Assembly: GCF_001426755.1 (NCBI RefSeq)
Contig: NZ_LMFJ01000002.1
Location: forward strand, 1-64,000
Source of the DNA: Aeromicrobium sp. Root495
GTDB taxonomy: Bacteria; Actinomycetota; Actinomycetes; Propionibacteriales; Nocardioidaceae
Reading direction: 5' to 3'
Length of the DNA: 64,000 bases
The notes under the pieces were generated by a model. It did not search any database. It saw only the letters and a list, made by a program, of their open reading frames with translations, and was not told the origin of the DNA. A program made the translations under genes and the position numbers. Positions 32,161-41,589 of the stretch are shown one piece after another; within the stretch, counting starts at the first letter, position 1; each line of letters begins with the position of its first letter.

Positions 32161-33348
32161 ATGCCTTCGTCAGCCCACCAGAAGTTCAGCAGAGGCTCCG
32201 AACTCAAACAGTTGTTGGCCAAGGTGCGGGAAGCGCTTTCCGCAGACACTGCCGTGATGCTCCTGCTGGACGTGACCGGCGCCGTACTTGAGCCATTCGG
32301 ATCATCCGGCCTGGACGTCACCTTGCGCACCGGCGCACGGGTGCCGGTAGGTCAGGGCTTCGCCGGTGCCATCGCCGCAACTGGGGAGCCTCTGATCCTC
32401 GATGAGATCCGAGACGACAACGTCATCAACCCGATGCTTCGCCGGCGAGGAATCCAGTCGCTGCTAGGCGTACCACTGATGCGGGCCGGATCAGTTTTTG
32501 GAGTACTACACGTCGGATCACGGTTCCGGCGGAAGTTCACCGCAGACGACGCCGGACACCTGACTTCGCTAGCTGAAGAACTCGCCTCATGGTTCGCGGA
32601 ACAATCCTTGGCCGAACACCAGACAGCCGCTCTCGTCCTGCAGCGCAGCCTGATCCCCACGATTCCCCAGTTCTTCGACGGCCTCGATATGGCCGGACGC
32701 TACGTTCCCGCCGAGGGCGACTTGGGCGGAGACTGGTACGACGTCTTCGACCTTCCCGACGGGCGAGTGGGCTTCGTGATGGGCGACGTCCTCGGCCACG
32801 GTCTGCAGCCGGCCGTGATCATGGGACGCATACGCAGCGCGCTTCGCTCGTATGCGCTCATTGAAGAGAGCCCAGCACGCGTGCTGGAGATGTTGGACAA
32901 AAAGATCAGCCACTTCGAGACTGGCACTCTGGCCACGGTCCTGTTCGCGGTAACCGAGGCGCCGTACGCCGATTTCGTCATGAGTAGTGCTGGACACTGG
33001 CCGCCAGTGATCGTCGACGAGATTCAGCCAGCGGCGCCCGTGAACATGCCGACAGACGCCATGCTTGGGTTGATGCCGGACGTCACTCGGACAGATTCCT
33101 CGGTCAACTTGCCAGCAGGCGGATCGCTCTGTTTCTTCACCGACGGGCTCATTGAACAACGGTTCGGGCCTGACAATGCAGTTGACCCCGACGCAGGCTT
33201 GGCGGCAGTCGCTCGGGCCCTCGCAGGGATTCGAACCGCTGAAGCAAATTGCGTCGCGGTACTGAGCGATCTCCTGCCCGAGGACGGAAACGCGGATGAT
33301 GTCGCCCTCCTCATGGTCCGACGGCTCCGCGAAAGCGGACAGCTCTAG
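32161..33348 (+). CDS. GAF domain / SpoIIE-type PP2C serine phosphatase (paralogue of 2596-3777)
   Basis: 395 residues from ATG 32161 (MPSSAHQ), the start that aligns with the paralogue; ATG 32152 is an in-frame alternative. The GAF domain (about 15-165) is followed by the phosphatase domain with AEGDLGGDWYDVF, VMGDVLGHGLQPA, SSAGHWPP, FFTDGLIEQR and DDVALLMVR, all metal-site aspartates present. Most residues are identical to the 2.6-kb copy over the full length, although codon use here is less GC-biased. Predicted to act on a phosphorylated anti-sigma antagonist. No partner gene is adjacent. Confidence 0.88.
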   Translation: MPSSAHQKFSRGSELKQLLAKVREALSADTAVMLLLDVTGAVLEPFGSSGLDVTLRTGARVPVGQGFAGAIAATGEPLILDEIRDDNVINPMLRRRGIQSLLGVPLMRAGSVFGVLHVGSRFRRKFTADDAGHLTSLAEELASWFAEQSLAEHQTAALVLQRSLIPTIPQFFDGLDMAGRYVPAEGDLGGDWYDVFDLPDGRVGFVMGDVLGHGLQPAVIMGRIRSALRSYALIEESPARVLEMLDKKISHFETGTLATVLFAVTEAPYADFVMSSAGHWPPVIVDEIQPAAPVNMPTDAMLGLMPDVTRTDSSVNLPAGGSLCFFTDGLIEQRFGPDNAVDPDAGLAAVARALAGIRTAEANCVAVLSDLLPEDGNADDVALLMVRRLRESGQL

Positions 33349-33509
33349 CGAACGCCCGAAGGGCCCCGGGGGTTTCACTCCAATGGCCTAGGCGGCGGGC
33401 CCCTCCATCGAGCCATGGCAAGGCCCCAGATCCCTCCCATAGGCTCGAGACGCCGGTTCTCCGGTTAGCCGCCGCCCAGGAAGAGGCGTTCGGAACCTCC
33501 AAGGTTGGG

Positions 33510-33722
33510 ATGGATGGGTTACTCGCTGTGAGCGAACGCGCGACGCTGAGCGTCCTGGGCGCCCTCGTCCTAATTTCCGCACTTGGCATGTGGAGGATCT
33601 GGGCCCGAGACGACGACCAATATGAACCGTCGATGCGCGTATTTGGGCTAAGCCTTGCCGGACTGCTGGCCGTCGTTGGTCTAGTCATGATTGCGGCGGC
33701 GGCCGCAGAATTCGTCATCTGA
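33510..33722 (+). CDS. small two-TM membrane protein (70 aa)
   Basis: ATG 33510 to TGA 33720-33722; 70 residues with hydrophobic helices at about 11-29 and 45-68 and a charged loop WRIWARDDDQYEPSM between them. Same layout as the 64-aa protein at 28851. It sits alone 160 bp after the SpoIIE phosphatase. Function unknown. Confidence 0.5.
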   Translation: MDGLLAVSERATLSVLGALVLISALGMWRIWARDDDQYEPSMRVFGLSLAGLLAVVGLVMIAAAAAEFVI

Positions 33723-34059
33723 AGATCTCGCGCATGCGCGCAGCCATTCATAACTTGCATGATGCGATGCATCGAATCCCTAGCCACAACTACGCACGAC
33801 GCCCGCCGCATGCGGATGGGAAGGTAGTCCTGCGCGGACATCGACGCGACTCCACAGCGTCGCGAAGCGACCCCAGCGCCTGCAGGGTCGCAGCGCCCTC
33901 GGGCCGGCTGCGGCTCCCAATCACGCCCTCTTTTGTAGGCGCCCCGCAGCCCATGTGTCGCAGCAGCAGAAAGCTCGAGCCTCACTGAGTGGGAGTTGTG
34001 TACGGCATTTCGCGCACCAACCGCGCATCTCTCTCTCAGATTCGTATCGAGCGCCGGCC

Positions 34060-34926
34060 CTACCGTGCGCGGCTGAGCAGCGGGTGCGCCGACACCGGCT
34101 CAGGAAAATGCTGAACCTTCGAACCAGGCAGGAAGAACCAACCGTAACCACTCCCGGCAGTCACCGTCAGCTCGCTATGACGGTCAAGGACCCGATGAAG
34201 ATCGCCACCCGGAGGTCTTCGAGGGGACGCCGAGACCAGAATGCCGGCTGGCTTCCACCAAGACGCCTCGTGCTGAAGAGATGTCGCAGTGACCGGCGAG
34301 TCGGCGAGCCGGACGGCGACGCCCTCAACAGCGAGAGCTGCAGAGAGCGCAACCAACGCTAGGGAGGGTTGAAGGCCGGTGGAGGCCAACAAGACCGGCG
34401 GGCCACGCCGTGGCCGCGCTTGGACCGCAACGCGAGACAACTCGGCTCTTATTATCGGCGCACCACTCTTTGCGAATTGAAGCCGTTCCGTGCCCTGTTG
34501 GTGACTAATCTCTTGCAAGAGCGGCCTGAAATATCCGCTCCAAGCATCTAGCACACCGTGCTGTTCGATGGCGACCCTGACATGGTTGCGAAAGCGTGGC
34601 CGATCACCCCCCTTGGTGAAATTCAGCACTTGCTTCGCCCACTCGCCGGGCTCAACTGGCGGAGGGTGCAGTACGAGGTCAGCCGCGTCGCCCGCCGTGA
34701 TTCCGATAGAAAGCCAAAGCTTAAGCAGTTCGAGTCTCGCTACATCGGCCATTTCGTACCGGCGATGACCTCCGCCAGACCTGCTCGCGGGTGCCAGACC
34801 GTAGCGTCTCTCCCAGGTCCGAATAGTTGCTGGAGGAAGGTGCAAATGACGCGACACTTGGCCGATCGTCTGTCCTGCGAGCGGCATCCGAAGGGGTCGG
34901 TCGGGCAACTCTGGGGCAGACGGCAC
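34060..34926 (-). CDS. MerR-type regulator with B12-binding-like C-terminal domain
   Basis: 288 residues. The N-terminal MerR HTH reads TIGQVSRHLHLPPATIRTWE then RRYGLAPASRSGGGHRRYEM. A middle helical cap-like segment and an alpha/beta domain resembling cobalamin-binding domains (PPVLLASTGLQPSLALVALS) follow. The family includes light- or B12-dependent repressors (CarH/LitR), but the canonical ligand histidine motif is not apparent. GTG 34926 and ATG 34887 (MPLAGQTIG) are both possible starts; the second gives the more typical N-terminus. It is an intact relative of the broken gene at 29652. Confidence 0.8.
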   Translation of the reverse strand: MPSAPELPDRPLRMPLAGQTIGQVSRHLHLPPATIRTWERRYGLAPASRSGGGHRRYEMADVARLELLKLWLSIGITAGDAADLVLHPPPVEPGEWAKQVLNFTKGGDRPRFRNHVRVAIEQHGVLDAWSGYFRPLLQEISHQQGTERLQFAKSGAPIIRAELSRVAVQARPRRGPPVLLASTGLQPSLALVALSAALAVEGVAVRLADSPVTATSLQHEASWWKPAGILVSASPRRPPGGDLHRVLDRHSELTVTAGSGYGWFFLPGSKVQHFPEPVSAHPLLSRAR

Positions 34927-35944
34927 CCTTCGAGGCTACGAAATTTTGCATCTCATATTCGTCGAATCGTCGAGTTGAGCCGAGACTCAGGGCCGAAAGT
35001 CGGCACGCAACAGCCGTCACTTTCAGAGGTCGGATCGCACATCCGTTAATTTGCCGCCCCTGCGCAGGTGACCTCGTCCGCTTCGGACGCAACATAATCA
35101 TTCGAGGGGAGCTGTAGGGGCGTTCGTCCGTAGCACGTCAGGCGACCCTCGCTGTCAACTAAAGGTGAGTGGTAAGACCATCAAGGGCACCTTCATTCCG
35201 CGGTGCGCTGGCAGTGGAGCACGCGAACCATCCTTCCCGTGCACTTTCGCGCCGCATCATCGCTTTCCTGCACCCCGTGCGAGCCGCTGCCTGACGACCT
35301 CTGCCAGCACTCGCCGGTACGCCGCTTTGGCTGATGGGCTCGAGTCGATCGGAGCGTCTCGACCGACGTGACGGGCCCGAGCGCGATCAAGGTCCGTTGC
35401 TCGGGCGACGAGTCCATCTTCACGATCCATGGATTCCCACCGCCAGACAGTCCGCCATGATCAGTTGGCCGTGACCCCGACAACGGACAAATTGATCGTG
35501 CTGCAATCGAACCTCGGCATGGCCGCTGGCGACCTCTGCCCGTTGATGATGCGACCCGGGGGCACCGGATCTTCTGGATACTTTCGGGCGCCAAACGACG
35601 CTGAGGGCATCACAAAGGACTGTCGAGCCAACTGCGCGACGACGGACGTCAACCGAACCCCACTCATGCAGACTCCTATGATCGTTCGCCTTCTCACTTA
35701 ACGAGAAGCTGGCCACGACCGCTACGGCACCCGACGGATATTTTGGGGCGCCAACGCCCCCGTGGCAGTGTGGCCCCCCAAGGAAAAGCACACGCCGGCC
35801 GTCTGGCTCTCCATCCCGCCAAGACGAACCCCTCCCGACAATCTGCATACCAACTTCGCCCTAATCGTCGCGTCGACCGGAGCAACTCCCTACAAGTAAC
35901 CCGAGCGCCTCATCCGAGTTTTTCATTTCGCGCAACAACAGCCC
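34927..35944. other. 1-kb gene-free stretch
   Basis: No open frame here has a plausible ribosome binding site with sustained codon bias. The first 60 bp should hold the promoter of the leftward MerR-type gene. I recognise no repeat or RNA. Confidence 0.45.
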
Positions 35945-36742
35945 TCAATTCTGGTCGATAGGACGAATCTCGGCGCAAGCGAGCGTGACGATTCCCGCGT
36001 CCCAGTCGATAGAATCAACATCAGACCAGCGCACCCAACCGGTGTGCCGGTGGACCCAACCGAGTACCTTCTGGATGATCCAGGGGCCGCGCTGCTTGTC
36101 GCGGTCGTAACCGAAGAGCGTCCCGGGTCGGTTGCGGCCGACGATCAACCGCTCCACACGAAGCTCGGGCAGGTGCCCGCGCCGGGGACCCTTCGCCATG
36201 CGGACGTCGGTCACCTGGTCGCCCTCCGACCCGTCGCTGAACCGGACCTTCATGCCGGCCAGCCTGGAGAACCGGTGTCGCGGCCCGCCGGGCTCGTCGT
36301 CGGTCTCCAGCTCGCCGACCTTGCCTTCCTCGGCGTCGGGATCGGGATCGCTGCCCGCTCCCGGCAGCGCGTCGATGATGCGGACACGCGCCCAGGTCTC
36401 GAAGCCGTCGAGCCGCACCCGGCTGCGATCCTCGTCGATCGCGATGACGGTGGCGATGCCCCTCACGTGTCGGTAGTCGATCCGGCGGGGGTCGTCGCCG
36501 TCGCGCCGGGCGAGACGGCTCCAGGCGTGGACGGTCAGGTTTCCCAGCGCGCCGCCCAGCCGCGGCCCCAGGGCGCCGGGGCCGACGAGGCAGCCGGAGA
36601 CCACCAGGTCCGGTCCGTCCTCCTCCAGCTCGATGTCGTCGACCTTGGCCAGGAGGCCTCCGTCGGCCGTGACGACCTGACGGTCGAGCAGGTCAGTCTG
36701 CCCGTCGATCGTCCCCTCGATCAGGATCCCGGTCGGCGTCAT
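35945..36742 (-). CDS. PRC-barrel-like domain protein
   Basis: 265 residues. The C-terminal half reads as PRC-barrel-like beta modules (GWVHRHTGWVRWSDVDSIDW) and the N-terminal part as another beta-rich module. PRC barrels act as small binding domains in ribosome maturation and membrane-associated proteins. A linker (about 130-150) is strongly acidic. It overlaps the Nramp gene by four bases (ATGA) and ends the lipoprotein-Nramp-PRC operon, which suggests a cytoplasmic accessory or regulatory role for transport; that is inferred. Confidence 0.65.
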   Translation of the reverse strand: MTPTGILIEGTIDGQTDLLDRQVVTADGGLLAKVDDIELEEDGPDLVVSGCLVGPGALGPRLGGALGNLTVHAWSRLARRDGDDPRRIDYRHVRGIATVIAIDEDRSRVRLDGFETWARVRIIDALPGAGSDPDPDAEEGKVGELETDDEPGGPRHRFSRLAGMKVRFSDGSEGDQVTDVRMAKGPRRGHLPELRVERLIVGRNRPGTLFGYDRDKQRGPWIIQKVLGWVHRHTGWVRWSDVDSIDWDAGIVTLACAEIRPIDQN

Positions 36743-37971
36743 GAGGTCCCCATCTTCGTCCAGACCATGAGCGGCAGGGCAGCCACGGACGCCCCGATCA
36801 CGATCACCATGTAGAAGCTGCCGAGGGTGTTCGACAACCGACCGTTGCGGTGCTCACCCATGTACCCGCCGTCGTTGGCGACCATGAGGATCGGCAGGTA
36901 GGTCAAGGGCAGGGCCACCGCGGAGAAGACCACCGAGAACTCCGTGACCAGGACGGGATCGATCGTGGTCAGCAGGACCGCCCCTGCCAGCACCGTCGCG
37001 AGCAGGATGACGAGATGGAAGCGGGCGGCCTCGAAGGGGCGCACGTACTTGCCCCACTGCCAGCCGAAGTACTGCCCGATGCTGTAGCCGAGGGACAGCC
37101 CGGTCTCGCACGCTGCGCCGAACGTGGCCGCGAAGAAGCCCAGGATGGCCACGGCGAGACCGATCTTGCCTAGCGCCACGGCCACCGGAAGTCCGACCTG
37201 TCCCAGGGTGCTGACCTCGATCCCGGCCGGCATCAACGTCACGGTGGCCACCCCGGCGATGGCGAGGGAGAGCAGGCCGCCGAGGGGGAATCCCACGAAC
37301 ACGTTGGCCCGCATCGTCCGCAGTGACGACGCGTCCCACTTCTCCTCGACGCCTCCGGAGGAGAAGAAGAACACCTCGTACGGGGTCATGGCGGCGCCGA
37401 AGAGCGCGACCGCGAAGTAGGCGTAGGACGACCACTCCTCGCCCGCGGGCTTGTCGGCGGTGGCCGCGGAGTGCAGCAGCTCGGACCAGTCCGGTCCGAG
37501 CTGCCACAGCGCCACGGCATACACGATCAACGCGAGGCCGAGGAGCCCGAAGACGTTCTCCAGCAACGAGAACTTGGCCCTCCAGAGGACCACCCACACC
37601 GCGGCTGCGGTGACCGGGATCCAGAGCAGCTCGTTGACGCTGGTGGCCAGCTCGAGCGCGAGCGCGATGCCGCCGATCTCTGCCACGTAGGTCAAGAAGG
37701 TGACAGCCATCGAGCCGGCCAGGTTGAGCAGGCCGACGCGGGGCCCCAGCCGCTCGCGGATGATGTCGAACGTCGGCCGGCCGCTCACGGCGACGACCCG
37801 GCCCGACATCTCGGCGAAGACCATGATGCCGAGCACCCCCACGACCACGACCCAGGCCAGGGACATGCCGAACCGTGAGCCCACCTGCGCGTTCGTGACG
37901 AGGTCGCCGATGTCGACGAATCCGCCGATCGCGGTGAGCACGCCCAGGGCGACGGCGAAGATGCGCTTCAC
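36739..37971 (-). CDS. Nramp-family divalent metal transporter (divergent)
   Basis: 410 residues, about 11 membrane helices, Nramp pattern throughout. The TM1 metal-site region reads GGFVDIGDLVTNAQVG where canonical Nramp proteins have DPGN, and the TM6 region reads GAAMTPYEVFF where MPH is usual. The key first Asp and the TM6 Met are kept but the neighbours differ. This indicates altered metal choice, as in Nramp-related magnesium or aluminium transporters. GTG 37971 overlaps the lipoprotein stop by four bases. Confidence 0.82.
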   Translation of the reverse strand: MKRIFAVALGVLTAIGGFVDIGDLVTNAQVGSRFGMSLAWVVVVGVLGIMVFAEMSGRVVAVSGRPTFDIIRERLGPRVGLLNLAGSMAVTFLTYVAEIGGIALALELATSVNELLWIPVTAAAVWVVLWRAKFSLLENVFGLLGLALIVYAVALWQLGPDWSELLHSAATADKPAGEEWSSYAYFAVALFGAAMTPYEVFFFSSGGVEEKWDASSLRTMRANVFVGFPLGGLLSLAIAGVATVTLMPAGIEVSTLGQVGLPVAVALGKIGLAVAILGFFAATFGAACETGLSLGYSIGQYFGWQWGKYVRPFEAARFHLVILLATVLAGAVLLTTIDPVLVTEFSVVFSAVALPLTYLPILMVANDGGYMGEHRNGRLSNTLGSFYMVIVIGASVAALPLMVWTKMGTS

Positions 37972-38402
37972 GAGACGCTCTCCTCGAGCGCGGTGAGCCG
38001 TTGGCCGACGTTCTTCAGCTGTTCGGCCAGGCCGGCGTAGTCGGCCTTCTCGTTGCGGTGGACCGCGATCCGGGCGTCGCTCAGCGCGGCCTCAGCGTCG
38101 TCGAGGACTGCCCCTGCGTCGTCGGCCAGCCCGTCCAGGCTCTGGGGCTGGTTGAGGTCGGAGAAGCCCTCGGCGGTCTTGGCCAACGACTTCTCGCTGT
38201 AGCGCAGCTGCGCCACCACGGTGGGTCGCGGGATCTTGTCGTCCTGGAGCAGGCTCACCATCGTCTCGACCGTGGCGACCTCACTGCCCGCCGCGGCGAG
38301 CGTCGTGGCTGCTGCGTCCTCAAAGGTGTCGGCGTCGGGGCTGGCGACCACGCAGCCCGACACCAGGACGAGGAGGCCCAGGACCGCGGCCAAGCGCCTC
38401 AT
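37968..38402 (-). CDS. small lipoprotein
   Basis: 144 residues from ATG 38402, with a signal peptide and lipobox LVLVSGC (Cys at about residue 17). The mature part is helical and acidic, ending in an amphipathic helix (YAGLAEQLKNVGQRLTALEE). It should be anchored on the outer face of the membrane. It is translationally coupled to the Nramp gene and preceded by a 30-codon membrane peptide whose stop overlaps this start. A longer in-frame start at 38426 is possible. Confidence 0.75.
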   Translation of the reverse strand: MRRLAAVLGLLVLVSGCVVASPDADTFEDAAATTLAAAGSEVATVETMVSLLQDDKIPRPTVVAQLRYSEKSLAKTAEGFSDLNQPQSLDGLADDAGAVLDDAEAALSDARIAVHRNEKADYAGLAEQLKNVGQRLTALEESVS

Positions 38403-38491
38403 CGGTTGTGCCTCGCGACGAGCCACACCAGCAGGGCGACCTCCACCGCCAGGCCGAGCCAGCCCAGTGAGAGAGCTATTGAAACAGTCAC
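38399..38491 (-). CDS. 30-aa single-span membrane peptide
   Basis: GTG 38491 to TGA 38399-38401. The product is one hydrophobic helix (LGWLGLAVEVALLVWLVARH) with a basic tail. Its stop overlaps the lipoprotein ATG (ATGA), the spacing seen throughout this operon, and codon use is GC3-rich. It is too short for most gene callers. It could be a leader peptide or a small transporter subunit. Confidence 0.45.
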   Translation of the reverse strand: MTVSIALSLGWLGLAVEVALLVWLVARHNR

Positions 38492-39027
38492 GCCGTCAGA
38501 TATACCGCTCAGCGGGGGCAGCAGCACTTCGGCACAAGCGCCTGATAAAGCCCAGCGGTCCACGTTCCGCACCCCGCCCATCGAGCGAGAAGTTTTCGAG
38601 TCCAAACACTGGCGCGTCTCCCAGGATGTGGCGAAGGAGCATCCGCACCAGAAGCCCCTCTCGAGTCGCCAGTCCCCTGCCCGCCGACAAACCTCCACCG
38701 AGCCGGGACGAAACCGGTTTGGCGCCAGTTCACGGCACGGCCGCGACCTCGATCCGCTCGTCACCGATGAGCTCAGCCAACAACTACTCCGCGTCGCTAC
38801 GATCGCGTGAAGGCCCCTCAACTCGGCGACCTGCTTTTCTCTGTGGGCCCCGCCACCAATCCTCGTCCCGGGACCTCAGCGCTCCCACGTTCTCGTTTGG
38901 CCACGGCCTGCTAGGGGCACACGCCATTCATGACACAGACCTTATTCGTGTTTTGCCGGCCCAACCCAAGCACGCCGCGTATCGACCACCGGCTCAGCGG
39001 TCGCACGAATGGCGAGAACGCGGCCAC
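38492..39027. other. gene-free stretch
   Basis: About 540 bp between the divergent membrane-peptide operon and the GCS2-like pseudogene. No supportable gene, repeat or RNA is seen. Confidence 0.4.
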
Positions 39028-40086
39028 GTGAATATCCGGTCAGCAGGCGTCGAGGAGGAGTTGTTCGTAGTCGCCGCTGTCGGCCGACTTTCGGGTTTGA
39101 GCGAACGGGTTGTGCGAGCATCAGAGGAAGGCGGCCTTGAGCACGAGTTTTTCCTCCAGCAGGTTGAAACGACGACCCAGCCGCACCGCGACGGCGTGAG
39201 TTTACGCGCCGACATCGTTGAGCAGAGGCGGCCGGCTGTTGCGGCCGCAAAATCAGCTGGGTTGCGTCTGGCTGCTATGCCTACGGACGTGCAGGGAGGG
39301 ACGCCGCCGCTCACGACACCCTAGGACGGATACCCCCTCATCGAAGAGTTCGGCGACATGGGCCGTCGAGGGCTCACCTGCGGGATGCACGTCCACGTGG
39401 AGGTCTCGGACAGCGAGCGCATTCCGATCATCGGCGCCTTGCGCCCCTGGACGCCCCTGCTTATCGCGGTCGCGGCCTCCTCTTCCTTCGTCGACGGACA
39501 CGCCACCGGCTATGCCTCATGGCGCGGCGTCCTGTGGGACGGCTGGACCACGGCGGGACCAGTCGAGCCGTTCATCACCAGCAACGGGTATCGGCGGGCA
39601 ATGGAAGCAATGATTGCGTCCGGTGCGGCCATCGACGAACACATGCTTTACCTAGACGCCCGAGTGGCAGAAAGGTTTCCGACAGTGGAAGTACGCGTCG
39701 CTGATGTATGCGCCGACGTTGACGACACCATGCTCGTCGCAGAACTTGCTCGAGCGATGGTCGACACGGTCCTTGAACTGCCCCAGAGGCCTTGGCGGAT
39801 CGACCTGCTCCGTGCGGCCCGATGGCGGGCCAGTCGAGACGGTGTAAGTGGGATGCTCCTCGATCCGACGACCGGCTCGTTTGGCGAGGCATCGGCCGCA
39901 TTTGAGTCGGCGGTGAACGCTTTGCGGCCGGCGCTCACCAGGTCTGGCGCGGCAGGCCCAGTTTCAGAACGCATCGAGCACCTACTCCTGCGCGGCACGG
40001 GGGCGGATCGTCAACGTGAGGTCGCAGACCGACTCGGCCTGACTGCGGTGGTCGACGACGTAGTTGAACGCACTCGTAGCGTCTAG
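39028..40086 (+). pseudogene. glutamate-cysteine ligase family 2 (YbdK-like) gene with in-frame TAG
   Basis: From GTG 39028 the frame encodes the family's N-terminus (AGVEEELFVV, HEFFLQQVET) and, after a TAG at 39322-39324, continues in the same frame with LTCGMHVHVEVSDSERIPII, ALRPWTPLLIAVAASSSFVD, TGYASWRG and a normal C-terminus. So the only visible lesion is one nonsense codon. The family ligates glutamate or related carboxylates to an amine. An internal ATG at 39358 could yield a truncated, probably inactive protein. Confidence 0.8.
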
Positions 40087-40089
40087 AAG

Positions 40090-41012
40090 CAAGCTGTCCG
40101 CCGGTCACACCCAGCACAGTCCCGGAAACATAACTAGCGTCCTGTTCCGAGGCTAGGAAGACGAAGGCGGACGCCACCTCGGCGGGCTGGCCCGCTCGAG
40201 CAAGCGGCGTGTCTTCTCCGAAGTGCGCCACCTTTTCGGATTCCTGCGTTACCGGCTGCAACGGAGTCCAGATCGGGCGGGACCCACAGCGCTCACCCGG
40301 ATTCCACGCGGCCCTAGGCCCGCAGCGAGGTTCACGGTGATGTCGTTGATTGCGGCTTTTGTGGCGGCATAATCGAGCAGCGTTTGCGACGTGTCGTAAG
40401 CCTGGATTGACGAGCAATTGATGACGGCACTACCTGGGGAAAGATGAGGCAACGCCGCCCGGGTCAACCAGAACAACACGAACAGGTTTTGGTCATGGTC
40501 TGTTCAAGATGCTCGTCTGACAGCTCAGCCAACCCCTCAGAACGTGCCCACTGGTATCCCGCATTATTGACGAGGAGATCGAGACCACCGAGCCCCTCGA
40601 TCACCGTGGGAATGACATCGTCGCAAGCCGTACGCGATTGCAGGTCGACTGATGTGGGAACGACCCGCACGTTGGCGTCCTCAATAAGCCGAGCTGTCTC
40701 TTCGGCGTCTGCTGATTCTTCGGCCATGTGAGTGAATGCGACGTCAGCGCACTCCCGCGAGTAAGCAATCGCTACGGCGCGACCGATACCTAAGTCGCCG
40801 CCCGTGATGAGAGAGCCTCTTCCCCTCAGTCGACCACGGCCGATGTAGGAGGATTCGCCATCAGGGGCGGGTTCCATCGCTCCTGTCAGTCCGGCGGGTT
40901 CTGCTGCTGAGGGGGAATTGGTGTCGGGTCTCTCATGTGGGACCAGCTCCCGATAAGGCGCCCCCGAAATATTGGGCGACTCAGGGTGCCTCAGCTCGGC
41001 ATGGCTTACCAC
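40090..41012 (-). pseudogene. short-chain dehydrogenase (stress protein 39-like), two frameshifts
   Basis: The minus strand encodes an SDR in three frames. The first (GTG 41012 to about 40480) has LITGGDLGIGRAVAIAYSRE and LLVNNAGYQW. The second (about 40479-40275) has LFWLTRAALPHLSPGSAVIN and YAATKAA with the catalytic Tyr and Lys. The third (about 40270-40090) has TPLARAGQPAEVASAFVFLA and SYVSGTVLGVTGG. All SDR motifs survive, so decay is recent. The layout matches NAD(P)-dependent oxidoreductases of general stress protein 39 type. Confidence 0.82.
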
Positions 41013-41273
41013 GCCTTCTCTACGGGCGTGTCCTCGAACATTGATGGCCGTCGTGCTCAGATCCCGCGATTTGCTCCGCGTCCGCTCCCGTGACCCTCCT
41101 TAATTCGACCTATCTGATGAAGTTGATCGATGTCGTCAACGCTCCACATGAAGCCCTTCAACCAACGCCGGGAGGGCACTGTCAGGTCTGCATGCGCGAG
41201 CAGGTCTGAGACGAGCAGGCGTTGCGGGCAAGGACGTAGTGGTATATCCAAGAACTCTGACGCATGGGGGAAA

Positions 41274-41564
41274 ATGATGGCCAATTTGTCGCACTTGCCC
41301 AAGGCAGTCTTCGAGTCCTACGAATGGCAAGAATCAGGAGCTTGCATTGATCGCTCCGTAGAAGAATTCTTCCTGCCCGAGGGTCTTCGGACCGTGGAAA
41401 AGTCCGACCACGAGGCCGCAGCCATACGAATTTGCGGCACTTGCCCCGTGGTGCGCGACTGCCTACAACACGCCCTTCGCGCCCGTGAACGATACGGCGT
41501 ATGGGGCGGCTTAAGCGCCGACGAACGAGCGAAACACCTGGCGGACGATTCTGAAGCGGCCTAA
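41274..41564 (+). CDS. WhiB-family iron-sulfur transcriptional regulator
   Basis: 96 residues with the four WhiB cysteines: GACIDRS, then RICGTCPVVRDCLQHA (C-x2-C-x5-C), followed by the G-V-W-G-G turn (YGVWGGLSADER). WhiB proteins carry a 4Fe-4S cluster and work by binding the primary sigma factor. Two adjacent ATG codons (41274, 41277) follow GGGGGAAA. It converges on the YihY gene with a 25-bp gap. It is unaccompanied, so its targets cannot be inferred. Confidence 0.9.
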   Translation: MMANLSHLPKAVFESYEWQESGACIDRSVEEFFLPEGLRTVEKSDHEAAAIRICGTCPVVRDCLQHALRARERYGVWGGLSADERAKHLADDSEAA

Positions 41565-41589
41565 CCGCGTCGAGGAGCAATCTTCGGCG

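Noticed and set aside
38221-39324. A 367-codon plus-strand frame taken as one protein
   Set aside because: Only its last 98 codons match a family (the GCS2 N-terminus); the upstream part is a shadow of the lipoprotein and non-coding DNA.
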